From: Flavobacterium sp. 1355
Lineage (GTDB): Bacteria > Bacteroidota > Bacteroidia > Flavobacteriales > Flavobacteriaceae
Reading direction: 5' to 3'
Length of the DNA stretch: 56,805 bases
Assembly: GCF_017833415.1 (NCBI RefSeq)
Contig: NZ_JAFICC010000023.1
Span: 1-56,805 of the forward strand
Shown here: piece after piece, positions 41,622 through 51,181 of the stretch
Numbering within the stretch: the first letter of the stretch is position 1
How the letters are laid out: every line of letters begins with the position of its first letter
Made by a program: the position numbers and the translations under genes
Notes under the pieces: model-generated
The model's database searches: none
Seen by the model: the letters and a program-made list of their open reading frames with translations, nothing else
What the model was told of the DNA's origin: nothing

Positions 41622-43472
41622 ATGTGTGGAATTGTTGGATATATCGGTCACAGAGAGGCTTATCCTATAGTTATAAAAGGATTAAAGCGGCTGGAATACA
41701 GAGGATATGATAGTGCTGGTGTCATGTTGTATGATACAGAAACAGGTATAAAGCTTTGTAAAACAAAAGGTAAAGTTTCAGATCTTGAAGCAAAGGCAAA
41801 AGATGGTTTTAGTACAAATGGAACTATAGGAATTGGTCATACACGCTGGGCTACTCATGGTGTGCCAAATGATGTGAATTCGCATCCTCATCTTTCTAAT
41901 TCAGGTGATTTAGTAATCATCCACAATGGAATTATTGAGAATTATGCTCCTCTTAAAGAAGAGTTGATAAAAAGAGGTTATACTTTTAAATCAGATACTG
42001 ATACAGAAGTTTTAGTTAACCTGATTGAGGAAGTTCAGAAAAAAGAAAATATAAAACTTGGTAAAGCGGTTCAGATTGCTTTAAATCAGGTTGTAGGTGC
42101 ATACGCAATTGCAGTATTCGATAAAAAAAATCCAAACGAAATTGTAGCTGCCAGATTAGGAAGTCCGTTAGCGATTGGAGTAGGAGAAGGAGAATTTTTT
42201 ATTGCTTCTGATGCTTCACCTTTTATTGAATATACTTCAAATGCTATTTATCTTGAAGATGGTGAAATGGCAAACATTAGATTGCATAAACCTCTTAAAG
42301 TTAGAAAAATTAAAGATGACTCTTTAGTAGATCCTTATATTCAGGAACTTCAGATGAATTTGGAGCAAATTGAAAAAGGAGGTTATGATCACTTTATGCT
42401 TAAAGAAATCTACGAGCAGCCAAGTGTTATAAAAGATACCTACAGAGGAAGACTTCATGCAAATGAAGGAATTGTTCAAATGGCTGGTGTTGAGGATAAT
42501 CTTGAAAAATTCCTAAACGCTCAGAGAATTCTAATTGTTGCTTGCGGAACTTCATGGCATGCCGGATTGGTTGCTGAGTATATTTTTGAAGAATTTACAC
42601 GCATTCCTGTTGAAGTAGAATATGCTTCAGAATTTAGATACCGTAATCCAATCATTAATAAAAATGATGTTGTAATTGCGATTTCCCAATCAGGAGAAAC
42701 TGCAGATACAATGGCAGCTATTAAATTGGCGAAAGAAAACGGAGCATTTGTTTTTGGTGTTTGCAACGTTGTTGGTTCCTCTATTTCAAGAGAAAGCCAT
42801 GCAGGTGCTTACACACACGCCGGACCTGAGATTGGAGTAGCTTCTACCAAAGCTTTTACAACTCAGATCACCGTTTTGACAATGATTGCCTTAAGATTAG
42901 GAAAAGCTAAAGGAACTTTGTCAAATACAGATTTCCATACTTATTTACAAGAATTAGAAATTATTCCTGAAAAAGTTGCCGAAGCATTAGAAACTAATGA
43001 CAGAGCAAAAGAAATTGCTGCCGCATTTAAAGATGCTCCAAACTGTCTTTATCTAGGCAGAGGGTATAATTTTCCGGTAGCGTTAGAAGGAGCTTTAAAA
43101 CTTAAGGAGATTTCATATATTCATGCTGAAGGATATCCTGCTGCAGAAATGAAGCACGGCCCTATTGCATTAATAGACGAGCACATGCCGGTTATTGTAA
43201 TTGCACCAAAACAAGGGCATTATGATAAAATTGTAAGTAACATCCAGGAGATTAAGTCTCGTAGCGGAAAAATTATTGCCGTTGTAACAAAAGGGGATAC
43301 TCAGGTTCGTGAACTTGCAGATTATGTAATCGAAATTCCAGAAACTTCAGATGCATTATCGCCGCTTATTACTACAATTCCATTACAATTACTTTCTTAT
43401 TACATTGCTGTTATGAGAGGTTGTAATGTTGATCAGCCAAGAAATTTGGCAAAATCGGTTACTGTGGAGTAA
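41622..43472 (+). CDS. glmS: Glutamine-fructose-6-phosphate aminotransferase
   Basis: This 616-aa enzyme makes glucosamine-6-phosphate, the first step to UDP-GlcNAc. Cys2 (MCGIVGYIG) is the glutaminase nucleophile; RGYDSAG and HTRWATHG complete the glutamine site. Two SIS domains follow (ILIVACGTSWHAGLVAEYIF; NCLYLGRGYNFPVALEGALK) and the C-terminal tail PRNLAKSVTVE is exact for the family. It ends the GT5-like / DUF4270 / glmS operon. Confidence 0.97.
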   Translation: MCGIVGYIGHREAYPIVIKGLKRLEYRGYDSAGVMLYDTETGIKLCKTKGKVSDLEAKAKDGFSTNGTIGIGHTRWATHGVPNDVNSHPHLSNSGDLVIIHNGIIENYAPLKEELIKRGYTFKSDTDTEVLVNLIEEVQKKENIKLGKAVQIALNQVVGAYAIAVFDKKNPNEIVAARLGSPLAIGVGEGEFFIASDASPFIEYTSNAIYLEDGEMANIRLHKPLKVRKIKDDSLVDPYIQELQMNLEQIEKGGYDHFMLKEIYEQPSVIKDTYRGRLHANEGIVQMAGVEDNLEKFLNAQRILIVACGTSWHAGLVAEYIFEEFTRIPVEVEYASEFRYRNPIINKNDVVIAISQSGETADTMAAIKLAKENGAFVFGVCNVVGSSISRESHAGAYTHAGPEIGVASTKAFTTQITVLTMIALRLGKAKGTLSNTDFHTYLQELEIIPEKVAEALETNDRAKEIAAAFKDAPNCLYLGRGYNFPVALEGALKLKEISYIHAEGYPAAEMKHGPIALIDEHMPVIVIAPKQGHYDKIVSNIQEIKSRSGKIIAVVTKGDTQVRELADYVIEIPETSDALSPLITTIPLQLLSYYIAVMRGCNVDQPRNLAKSVTVE

Positions 43473-43495
43473 AATAATTAATATTCTATATTAGG

Positions 43496-43523
43496 AAAGC
43501 GAGACATTTGTCTCGCTTTTTTT
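43496..43523 (+). terminator. First terminator after glmS
   Basis: AAAGCGAGACA (43496-43506) pairs with 43509-43519, followed by a T run. The stem shares AAAGCGAG with the second hairpin 60 bases downstream. Confidence 0.85.
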
Positions 43524-43580
43524 ATACTCCTTAAATTATTATAATTCTATGGCTAACACGATTTGCATTTTTATAATGTT

Positions 43581-43612
43581 AAAAAGCGAGATTAGAGGCT
43601 CGCTTTTTTTTA
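43581..43612 (+). terminator. Second, look-alike terminator after glmS
   Basis: AAAAAGCGAG (43581-43590) pairs perfectly with 43599-43608 across an 8-nt loop, followed by T. The outer stem words are the same as in the hairpin at 43496, giving a tandem pair. Confidence 0.8.
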
Positions 43613-43861
43613 ATTATCGAATTTTTTTTTCAAACCCTGAATTTTTATTAAATCCTCAATTTTTCTTATAGAAATTATATGTATGCATAGTAATTAGAAT
43701 ACTCCTTGTTTGAAATTTGATTTTAATTGAATAAAAGCCATTGCTAAATAGTTAAAATAATGAGTATAATTATGATAAATATGAATTTTATTTAACAAAT
43801 TTTTATACATATTGAAATTATTTGTATTTTGGTATCATTAACTAACCAAAAACCTAACACA
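43613..43861. other. AT-rich intergenic region before the TonB-dependent receptor gene
   Basis: No gene, tRNA or clear repeat was seen. A TATTTTG word near 43825-43831 resembles a -7 box one base short of the TAnnTTTG pattern, and lies 30 bases before the ATG at 43862. An in-frame TTG at 43829 is part of that word and was not used as start. Confidence 0.5.
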
Positions 43862-46690
43862 ATGAGAGTGTATTTGCTGATTATGTTGTTTTTCTGTGGA
43901 ATTTCCTTCGCGCAGAATACAATTACTGGTTCTGTTACCGATAGTAACAAACAATCTATTCCTGGTGCCAATATAAATGTGGTTGGAAGTTCTACAGGAG
44001 CTTCTACAGATTTTGACGGGACATTTAAATTAAATACTTCCTCGAAACCGCCTTTTACTATAAAAGTATCGGCTGTTGGTTTTGAGACACAAACTATTAG
44101 TGTAACAGCAGTGAATCAAAGAATAGATGTGGTTCTAAAGGGTGAAGAGAATAAACTTGATGAAATTGTTGTTTCTGCTTCCAGAACTCCTGAAAGAGTT
44201 CTTGAATCTCCTGTGACTATTGAGAGAATGAGTATTCAGGATATCAAAAAAACCGCATCTCCTTCTTTTTATGATGGTTTAGAAAACATGAAGGAAGTAC
44301 AGATGAATACAAGTAGTATGTCTTTCAAATCGATCAACACAAGGGGGTTTGCCACTGTAGCTAATACCCGTTTTATGCAGTTAGTAGATGGTATGGATAA
44401 CTCATCTCCGTTGTTAAACTTCGTTTTAGGAAACATGATTGGAGTTTCAGAGGTTGATGTTCAGAGCGTTGAGCTGCTTCCAGGTGCTTCTTCGGCTTTA
44501 TATGGAGCAAATGCATTTAATGGAATTTTATTTATGACAAGTAAAAGTCCTTTTACATCCCAGGGAATTTCAACCTATTTTAAATATGGTGTAACATCAC
44601 AAGAAGCTGCAGGCACAAACGGTTATTATGATTTTGGTATTCGGTTTGCACATGCTTTCAATAAATATTTTGCTGCTAAGGCAAACTTTACTTATATGCA
44701 GGCTACCGACTGGTACGCAACAAACTACAACGATAAAACAAGATCTGGTCTGGACAGGACAGATCCTGGTTATGACGGTATAAATGTATATGGTGATGAG
44801 GCTTCTACAAATATTAAAGGAGTAGGGCAAAAATTAGAAGCAATGGGAATAATTCCTGCAGGAGCATCTAATATTCTGCCAAATTCAATAGTTAGCAGAA
44901 CTGGATATAACGAAATTGATTTGACTAATAATAAGGCTGCAAATAAAAAAGTTGATTTCTCTTTTCATGGAAGACCTTTTGGAGATGAAAGGCTGGAAAT
45001 TATCTGGCAAAGTAAATTTGGTACTGGTAACGCGGTTTATCAGGGAGCGAACAGATATTATTTAAATGACTTTTTTATGCAGCAGCATAAATTAGAGTTA
45101 AAAGGAAAGAATTTTTTCGTAAGAGGTTATACTACTTCAGAAGATGGAGGGCATTCTTATGATATGGTTTTTACAGGTATTAATGTAAATAGAAAATGGA
45201 AAGATGACAATACATGGTTTGGTCAATATGCAGGAGCATACATTCAGGGAACTTTAGCGGGTATGACGCCACAACAAGCTCATGCAGCGGGTAGAACTAC
45301 AGCAGATACAGGTCGTTTTTTACCTGGGTCAGCACAATTTAAAAATGCTTTCAATCAGGTTATAGCGGATGAAAGTGTTCTTTCAGGTTCAAAATTGGTT
45401 GATAATTCCAGAATTTATCATTCAGATGCAAATTATAATTTCAGAGATTTGATAAAATTCGCTGAGATTCAGGTTGGGGGTTCTTTTAGATTATATGAAT
45501 TGAATTCTCATGGAAGAATTTACACAGATGCAGATGGTCCTATTAATTATAACGAATATGGAGCTTACGGACAATTGATGAAGAAATTCATGGAGGACAG
45601 ATTGAAGTTTACCGGGTCAATTCGTTATGATAAATCCAAAAATTTCGATGGGAATATTTCCCCTCGTTTGTCATTGGTTTATTCAGCTGGGGAAAAGAAA
45701 AATCATAATTTCAGAGGATCTTTTCAAACTGGTTTTAGAAACCCGTCAACTCAGGACCAATATATCGGATTTAATGTTGGAAGTGCAGTGCTGCTTGGTT
45801 CGGCTCCGGATAACCTGACAAGATTTAGTGAAACTTTTAGTTTAAGTGCAGAAGGACAGTCTTATAACGGAAGTCCGACTAAAGTGATGAATGGTAATGA
45901 TGCCTATGGTAATTCTTATTTGGCAAGTTCTGTAAATGCTTTTTCTGCATTGGCGGGTACTAACCCGATTGCAGCTGCAGCATTGTTGAAGAAAACAAAT
46001 GCAAACTACGTGAAGCCAGAAGAAGTAAAAGCCTTTGAGTTAGGATATCGTTCTGTTTTTGATGGACTGTCTGTAGATCTTAATGGATACTATAATATAT
46101 ATAACAATTTTATTGGAAACCTAAATGTAATTGCTCCTTTCTATGGAACAGCTCAAGATAATCCAAATATTGCTGCAGGAACTTCAGATCCCGGAGTTCA
46201 GTCCATACGTGCCATTCAGAATGGCGAATACAGAGTGTACCAATTGTATACCAATTCAGATGTTGAGATTCATTCATTAGGATTTGGAGCAGGGCTTTCT
46301 AAAAAAGTAATTGCTGATTTTGAGGTGGGAGTAAATTATAATTATGCTCAATTTGATTTTGACCAGAAAGAAGACCAAAGTTTCGAGGCTGGTTTTAATA
46401 CTCCAAAGCACAGAATAAAAGTATCTGTTGGTAATGAAAAATTATTCAAAAACTTTGGATTTAATGTTAGCGGAAGATGGAATAGTGAGTATAAATGGGA
46501 ATCTAGTTTTGCAGACGGCATAATAAAATCAGCAACTGTAATTGATGCACAGGTTAATTATTCGATTCCAAAATTAAAATCTGTTGTAAAATTGGGAGCT
46601 GCTAATATTGGTGGTAAAGAATATTATCAAGTAATTGGAGCAGGATTAATCGGGCAGCAATATTTTGCTTCCTGGACAATTAACCCATAA
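43862..46690 (+). CDS. TonB-dependent receptor with carboxypeptidase-like N-terminal domain
   Basis: The ATG at 43862 gives 942 aa with a signal peptide (MRVYLLIMLFFCGISFAQ). Domains: a CarboxypepD_reg-like beta domain (TITGSVTDSNKQSIPGANIN ... DFDGTFKLN), a plug (DEIVVSASRTPERVLESPVT, TRGFATVANTRFMQLVDGMD, SVELLPGASSALYGANAFNG), and a 22-strand barrel with ELGYRSVFDGLSVDLNGYYN near the end and a last strand GQQYFASWTINP. These proteins import ligands across the outer membrane using TonB. The SGNH-lipoprotein gene follows 81 bp later. The ligand is not evident; no SusD is present. Confidence 0.93.
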   Translation: MRVYLLIMLFFCGISFAQNTITGSVTDSNKQSIPGANINVVGSSTGASTDFDGTFKLNTSSKPPFTIKVSAVGFETQTISVTAVNQRIDVVLKGEENKLDEIVVSASRTPERVLESPVTIERMSIQDIKKTASPSFYDGLENMKEVQMNTSSMSFKSINTRGFATVANTRFMQLVDGMDNSSPLLNFVLGNMIGVSEVDVQSVELLPGASSALYGANAFNGILFMTSKSPFTSQGISTYFKYGVTSQEAAGTNGYYDFGIRFAHAFNKYFAAKANFTYMQATDWYATNYNDKTRSGLDRTDPGYDGINVYGDEASTNIKGVGQKLEAMGIIPAGASNILPNSIVSRTGYNEIDLTNNKAANKKVDFSFHGRPFGDERLEIIWQSKFGTGNAVYQGANRYYLNDFFMQQHKLELKGKNFFVRGYTTSEDGGHSYDMVFTGINVNRKWKDDNTWFGQYAGAYIQGTLAGMTPQQAHAAGRTTADTGRFLPGSAQFKNAFNQVIADESVLSGSKLVDNSRIYHSDANYNFRDLIKFAEIQVGGSFRLYELNSHGRIYTDADGPINYNEYGAYGQLMKKFMEDRLKFTGSIRYDKSKNFDGNISPRLSLVYSAGEKKNHNFRGSFQTGFRNPSTQDQYIGFNVGSAVLLGSAPDNLTRFSETFSLSAEGQSYNGSPTKVMNGNDAYGNSYLASSVNAFSALAGTNPIAAAALLKKTNANYVKPEEVKAFELGYRSVFDGLSVDLNGYYNIYNNFIGNLNVIAPFYGTAQDNPNIAAGTSDPGVQSIRAIQNGEYRVYQLYTNSDVEIHSLGFGAGLSKKVIADFEVGVNYNYAQFDFDQKEDQSFEAGFNTPKHRIKVSVGNEKLFKNFGFNVSGRWNSEYKWESSFADGIIKSATVIDAQVNYSIPKLKSVVKLGAANIGGKEYYQVIGAGLIGQQYFASWTINP

Positions 46691-46771
46691 ATCTATTAAA
46701 TGACTTAATGTAAAATTCATTATTATGTTTCTGAATTCAATTTGGAAATAGATAATTTAAAAATATAAATT

Positions 46772-48301
46772 ATGATAAAAAATTTCAAATGGCTTTTATT
46801 GGTGTCGTTAACCTTTATGGCTTGTAATAGTGACGATGATGTTGCTGCTGTTGTAGATTCATCTGACGGATTGCCTTTAACATCAGGGAGTGCAAATTTT
46901 TCAAACTATGTTGCTTTGGGTGATTCTTTTGCAGCAGGTTTTAGTGATAATGCTTTGTTTATAAAAGGACAGGAAGGGGCTTATCCAAATATATTGGCAC
47001 AACAATTTGCCTTAGTTGGCGGAGGAGATTTCAAAACTCCGTTTGCAAAAGATAATATTGGTGGATTGCTGTTGGGTGGAAATGTTATTTTTGGACCTAG
47101 ATTGTATTTTAATGTTAAACCTATTCCGGTAGATGGAGTGCCAACAACCGAAGTGACAGCACACTTGTCAGGCAACTTTAATAATTTAGGAGTACCGGGA
47201 GCCAAAAGTTTTCATCTATTAGCACCTGGCTATGGTAATCCTGCCGGAGTGGCATTAGGAACCGCAAATCCATATTTTGCCCGTTTTGCATCAAGTACAA
47301 CAACAACAGTTTTGGCAGATGCTTTAAGTCAGAATCCTACTTTTTTCTCTTTATGGATTGGTGGTAATGATGAGTTGGGTTATGCTACTGCTGGTGGAGA
47401 TCCTGCCGTGAATGCCTTAACACCACCTGCAACTTTTGAAGCAGCATACAAAGCTTTGGTTGCTCAGCTTGTAAATGGTGGAAGAAAAGGGGTTGTGGCT
47501 AACTTGCCTGTTATAATAACACTTCCACATTTTCATGTTATAGCTTACAATCAATTAACTCAAAATGATTTAACCCTTAATGGGGTGAATTTAGTAAGTA
47601 CACTAAATACTCAGTTATATGGTCCATTACACAATGCATTAGCATATTTGGGTCAGGGAGACAGAATTAAACTTTTGTCTACAACAGGAAATAATCCTTT
47701 GCTTATGATTGATGAAAATTTGCCGGATTTGTCAGCTAGCTTAAAAGCGGTGTTAATGGGTGGAGGATTAGACGCAACTACTGCAACAGTAATGGGTCAG
47801 ATTTTTGGAAGAGCAAGACAAGCCTTACCAACTGATTTAATTTGCTTAGGCGCTTCTTCCCGAATAGGTAAAGCTCCAAGTGTGGCGGCAGATGGGATTG
47901 CTTCGCCTTCACCTTCGTTATCGCAATTAGGAGTTACTTTTCCTTTACCGGACAGGTATGTTTTACTTCCTTCTGAGGTAGCAGAGATTGAAACTGCTAC
48001 AACTGCGTATAATTTAGTAATTAAGGCGGCAGCAGAGGCTAATGGTTTAGCGATTGTAGATGCCAAAGCAATTATGGATGACTTAAATAAACCAAATGGA
48101 ATTGTGGCTAATAATTATACATTGAAAGCTACATTTGTTACAGGCGGTATGTTTTCTCTGGATGGAGTTCATCCTTCACCAAGGGGTTATGCTTTTATTG
48201 CAAATAAATTTATCGAAGCTATCAATGCAAAATATGGCTCTAATTTAAGAGGGGTGAATATTGGTAATTACCCAATTTTATATCCAAAAACTCTTCCGTA
48301 A
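46772..48301 (+). CDS. SGNH/GDSL-hydrolase lipoprotein
   Basis: This 509-aa protein has a lipoprotein signal (MIKNFKWLLLVSLTFMAC, Cys18) followed by NSDDD. The SGNH blocks are in order: VALGDSFAAGFSD (nucleophile Ser), FNNLGVPGAKSFHLL (block II), FFSLWIGGNDELGYA (block III, G-x-N-D) and FSLDGVHPSPRGYAFIAN (block V, Asp and His). All catalytic residues are present. Esterase or lipase action on a surface or imported substrate is likely. The pairing with the TonB-dependent receptor just upstream suggests hydrolysis of a ligand at the outer membrane. Confidence 0.9.
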   Translation: MIKNFKWLLLVSLTFMACNSDDDVAAVVDSSDGLPLTSGSANFSNYVALGDSFAAGFSDNALFIKGQEGAYPNILAQQFALVGGGDFKTPFAKDNIGGLLLGGNVIFGPRLYFNVKPIPVDGVPTTEVTAHLSGNFNNLGVPGAKSFHLLAPGYGNPAGVALGTANPYFARFASSTTTTVLADALSQNPTFFSLWIGGNDELGYATAGGDPAVNALTPPATFEAAYKALVAQLVNGGRKGVVANLPVIITLPHFHVIAYNQLTQNDLTLNGVNLVSTLNTQLYGPLHNALAYLGQGDRIKLLSTTGNNPLLMIDENLPDLSASLKAVLMGGGLDATTATVMGQIFGRARQALPTDLICLGASSRIGKAPSVAADGIASPSPSLSQLGVTFPLPDRYVLLPSEVAEIETATTAYNLVIKAAAEANGLAIVDAKAIMDDLNKPNGIVANNYTLKATFVTGGMFSLDGVHPSPRGYAFIANKFIEAINAKYGSNLRGVNIGNYPILYPKTLP

Positions 48302-48318
48302 GGCAAAAATTTAATATC

Positions 48319-48356
48319 AAAAAGCCACTCATTTCTAAAATGCAGTGGCTTTTTTA
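48319..48356 (+). terminator. Terminator after the SGNH gene
   Basis: AAAAAGCCACT (48319-48329) pairs perfectly with 48344-48354; the loop has a further small ATTT/AAAT pair. A T run follows. Confidence 0.88.
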
Positions 48357-48442
48357 TTTAACTAAAAAATTACCATTTTAGATATTTGAAGGCCGACTTT
48401 TAAGAATCAAACAAAAACGTACTATTTTTTATAAAAAAAGTA

Positions 48443-48472
48443 TTGATTTTTTATTTTAAAAAATTATCTTTG
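48443..48472 (+). promoter_or_regulatory. atpD-atpC promoter
   Basis: TTG at 48443-48445, a 19-nt spacer and TATCTTTG at 48465-48472 give the best promoter match in the window. The leader to the ATG is about 60 bases. Confidence 0.75.
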
Positions 48473-48533
48473 CGCTCTGAAAAAAGAGGTATTTTCGATA
48501 AACCTAAATAGCTATTTAATAAATACATAAGTA

Positions 48534-50045
48534 ATGTCAAAAGTAATAGGAAAAGTTGCTCAAATCATTGGACCAGTAGTTGACGTAGTTTTCAACGGTA
48601 AGGATGTTGAACTTCCAAAAATTTATGATTCACTAGAAATCACAAAAAAAGATGGAACATTATTAGTTCTAGAAGTACAATCTCACATTGGTGAAAACAC
48701 TGTTCGTACCATTTCTATGGACTCAACAGATGGTTTAAGCAGAGGATATGAAGTAGTTGGAACTGGTAACCCAATCCAAATGCCAATCGGTCCGGATGTA
48801 TATGGAAGATTATTTAATGTTGTTGGAGATGCCATTGATGGTTTAGGTGAATTGCCTAAAACTGGAGAAAATGGTTTGCCTATTCACAGACCAGCTCCTA
48901 AATTCGAAGATTTATCAACTTCATCTGAAGTTTTATTTACAGGTATTAAAGTAATCGATTTGATTGAGCCTTATGCAAAAGGAGGTAAAATTGGATTGTT
49001 TGGTGGTGCTGGTGTTGGTAAAACAGTATTGATTCAGGAGTTGATCAACAATATCGCAAAAGGTCACGGTGGACTTTCAGTATTCGCAGGAGTAGGAGAA
49101 AGAACACGTGAAGGAAATGACTTGCTTCGTGAGATGTTAGAGTCAGGAATTATTAAATACGGTGATGATTTCATGCACTCTATGGAAAATGGAGGATGGG
49201 ATTTATCTAAAGTAGATATGCCAGGAATGAGAGAGTCAAAAGCTACTTTCGTTTTCGGACAAATGAATGAGCCACCTGGAGCTCGTGCACGTGTGGCACT
49301 TTCAGGATTATCTATCGCTGAGTATTTCCGTGATGGAGCTGGATCAGACCAAGGTAAGGATGTATTATTCTTCGTTGATAATATCTTCCGTTTTACACAA
49401 GCAGGTTCTGAGGTATCAGCACTTTTAGGACGTATGCCTTCTGCAGTAGGATACCAACCAACTTTGGCAACAGAGATGGGAGCTATGCAAGAGCGTATTA
49501 CATCTACAAACAAAGGATCTATTACATCTGTACAAGCTGTTTACGTACCTGCGGATGACTTAACTGACCCGGCGCCGGCTACAACTTTCGCCCACTTAGA
49601 TGCTACAACAGTATTGTCTCGTAAAATTGCTGAGCTAGGTATTTATCCGGCGGTTGACCCGTTAGATTCTACTTCAAGAATTTTGACTCCTCAAATTTTA
49701 GGAAACGAGCATTATGACTGTGCACAAAGAGTAAAAGAAATTCTTCAAAAATACAAACAATTGCAGGATATTATCGCGATTTTAGGTATGGAAGAGTTAT
49801 CTGAAGAAGATAAACTTTCTGTATCAAGAGCACGTCGTGTACAACGTTTCTTATCTCAGCCTTTCCACGTAGCGGAGCAATTTACAGGTATTCCTGGAGT
49901 ATTGGTTGATATTAAAGATACTATCAAAGGTTTCAATATGATTATCGACGGTGAATTAGATCACCTTCCGGAAGCAGCTTTCAACTTGAAAGGTTCTATT
50001 CAGGATGCAATCGAAGCTGGAGAAAAAATGTTGGCTGAAGCATAA
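48534..50045 (+). CDS. atpD: ATP synthase F1 subunit beta
   Basis: This 503-aa catalytic subunit has the Walker A motif GGAGVGKT, the family signature around PPGARARVALSGLSIAEYFRD, the Walker B LFFVDNIFRFTQAGSEVSALL, the conserved Glu in GERTREGNDL, and the DELSEED-like acid loop as EELSEEDKLSV. It works with alpha subunits in the F1 head. The other F1Fo genes are not in the window; only atpC follows. Confidence 0.98.
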   Translation: MSKVIGKVAQIIGPVVDVVFNGKDVELPKIYDSLEITKKDGTLLVLEVQSHIGENTVRTISMDSTDGLSRGYEVVGTGNPIQMPIGPDVYGRLFNVVGDAIDGLGELPKTGENGLPIHRPAPKFEDLSTSSEVLFTGIKVIDLIEPYAKGGKIGLFGGAGVGKTVLIQELINNIAKGHGGLSVFAGVGERTREGNDLLREMLESGIIKYGDDFMHSMENGGWDLSKVDMPGMRESKATFVFGQMNEPPGARARVALSGLSIAEYFRDGAGSDQGKDVLFFVDNIFRFTQAGSEVSALLGRMPSAVGYQPTLATEMGAMQERITSTNKGSITSVQAVYVPADDLTDPAPATTFAHLDATTVLSRKIAELGIYPAVDPLDSTSRILTPQILGNEHYDCAQRVKEILQKYKQLQDIIAILGMEELSEEDKLSVSRARRVQRFLSQPFHVAEQFTGIPGVLVDIKDTIKGFNMIIDGELDHLPEAAFNLKGSIQDAIEAGEKMLAEA

Positions 50046-50052
50046 AAATAAA

Positions 50053-50108
50053 GTTAAAAGTTAGAGGTTAGAAGTTAGGCGTTTTGTCTCTAACTTCTAA
50101 CTTTTAAC
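50053..50108. repeat. 19-bp inverted repeat between atpD and atpC
   Basis: GTTAAAAGTTAGAGGTTAG (50053-50071) pairs with 50090-50108 with one mismatch. A further AACTTCTAACTT word follows at about 50113-50124. The hairpin lies inside the atpD-atpC transcript and has no T run, so it may tune rather than stop transcription. Confidence 0.75.
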
Positions 50109-50131
50109 AAATAACTTCTAACTTAAAAAAT

Positions 50132-50413
50132 ATGATTTTAGAAATAGTATCACCAGAAGCAAAATTATTTTCAGGAGAAGTAACTTCGGTTACATTACCT
50201 GGAGTCGATGGAAGCTTTCAAATATTGAATCATCACGCTCCTATTGTTTCTATTCTAGAAAAAGGAACTATTAAAATTGTAGCACCAAGCTTCAGTTTTT
50301 CTAAAGAAGTTGCGGATAAATTCACGAAAGTAAATGACCAGACTTATACTTTAGATATTGTGTCAGGTACTATCGAAATGAAAGACAATAAAATAATTGT
50401 TTTAGCAGATTAA
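50132..50413 (+). CDS. atpC: ATP synthase F1 subunit epsilon
   Basis: This 93-aa protein is the short form of the epsilon subunit, with the beta-sandwich domain only (MILEIVSPEAKLFSGEVTSV, LPGVDGSFQILNHHAPIVSI). The usual C-terminal helical hairpin of about 40 residues, which inhibits ATP hydrolysis in other bacteria, is absent. Short epsilon subunits are seen in other Bacteroidetes. It is 86 bp from atpD. Confidence 0.92.
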   Translation: MILEIVSPEAKLFSGEVTSVTLPGVDGSFQILNHHAPIVSILEKGTIKIVAPSFSFSKEVADKFTKVNDQTYTLDIVSGTIEMKDNKIIVLAD

Positions 50414-50433
50414 GACAATTTTTAAATAATTTT

Positions 50434-50467
50434 AAAAAGCCAAACATTAGTGTTTGGCTTTTTTTAT
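50434..50467 (+). terminator. Terminator after atpC
   Basis: AAAAAGCCAAACA (50434-50446) pairs perfectly with 50451-50463 across a 4-nt loop and runs into T. Confidence 0.92.
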
Positions 50468-50476
50468 TTTTGGTGA

Positions 50477-51010
50477 ATGAAAGAAATAACCGAATTTGAA
50501 GTTTCTATTTTTGAAGGTAAACGCGCATGGTACGAGTTATTGCTTGCAGCAATATTTTATAGTGCTTTCATTTACATGGTAACTCTAACAATTTATTATG
50601 GATTTATTGAAAAATCTGTACAAATTTTTATAAGAGCATTTGTCACATTACTGATATGTGGCACATACAGTATTGTTTATGGATTGAGGTTCTCTGCAAC
50701 AAAAAATTTGTTGATAGATGTAGATACGAATTTGATTGTATCGAGATATGTGGTTGGTCCATTTTCATACGATGCGAAATCAAAAGTTACGGAATTTGAA
50801 TATGTTTCTTTTTATGAAGATCGATATGGTTGTTTCGGAACTAATCTATGGTATGTTAAGAATAAACATTACAAAATGTATAGTTTTGAAAATAAAGAAG
50901 CGGCTTATCAATTTGCACTGGAGATTTCTAATAAACTAAATATTGACTTACTTGATGCCACAGAAAAAGGAAACTTTCAATGGATTGAGAAACAGAATTT
51001 AAATAAGTAA
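50477..51010 (+). CDS. Membrane protein of unknown function
   Basis: This 177-aa protein has two membrane helices (about 18-42 ELLLAAIFYSAFIYMVTLTI, and 48-70 VQIFIRAFVTLLICGTYSIV) and a cytosolic or periplasmic C-terminal part of mixed structure (LLIDVDTNLIVSRYVVGPFS). It begins right after the atpC terminator and stands alone before the biotin operon. I do not recognise the family. Confidence 0.6.
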   Translation: MKEITEFEVSIFEGKRAWYELLLAAIFYSAFIYMVTLTIYYGFIEKSVQIFIRAFVTLLICGTYSIVYGLRFSATKNLLIDVDTNLIVSRYVVGPFSYDAKSKVTEFEYVSFYEDRYGCFGTNLWYVKNKHYKMYSFENKEAAYQFALEISNKLNIDLLDATEKGNFQWIEKQNLNK

Positions 51011-51145
51011 GACCAACTTCATAGTTTTTTATCTTGAAAACTGTTATGGTTAATCAAGTAATCAAAACAAATTCTTCAGACAAGCACCTTTTATAACTAA
51101 TATTTAAAATCTGATTTTAAACACCGGGTTATATAATCCCGCTGT

Positions 51146-51177
51146 TTGTTTATATTGAGTTCTATTTCATAACTTTG
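51146..51177 (+). promoter_or_regulatory. Biotin-operon promoter; transcript probably nearly leaderless
   Basis: TTG at 51146-51148, a 21-nt spacer and TAACTTTG at 51170-51177. The bioF ATG begins 5 bases after the -7 box, where transcription itself should start, so the mRNA would have almost no leader. The 135 bases upstream of it show no gene. Confidence 0.6.
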
Positions 51178-51181
51178 TTTT

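Noticed and set aside
49064..49513. Minus-strand open frame inside atpD
   Set aside because: It is fully inside a conserved gene and looks like a codon-use artefact.
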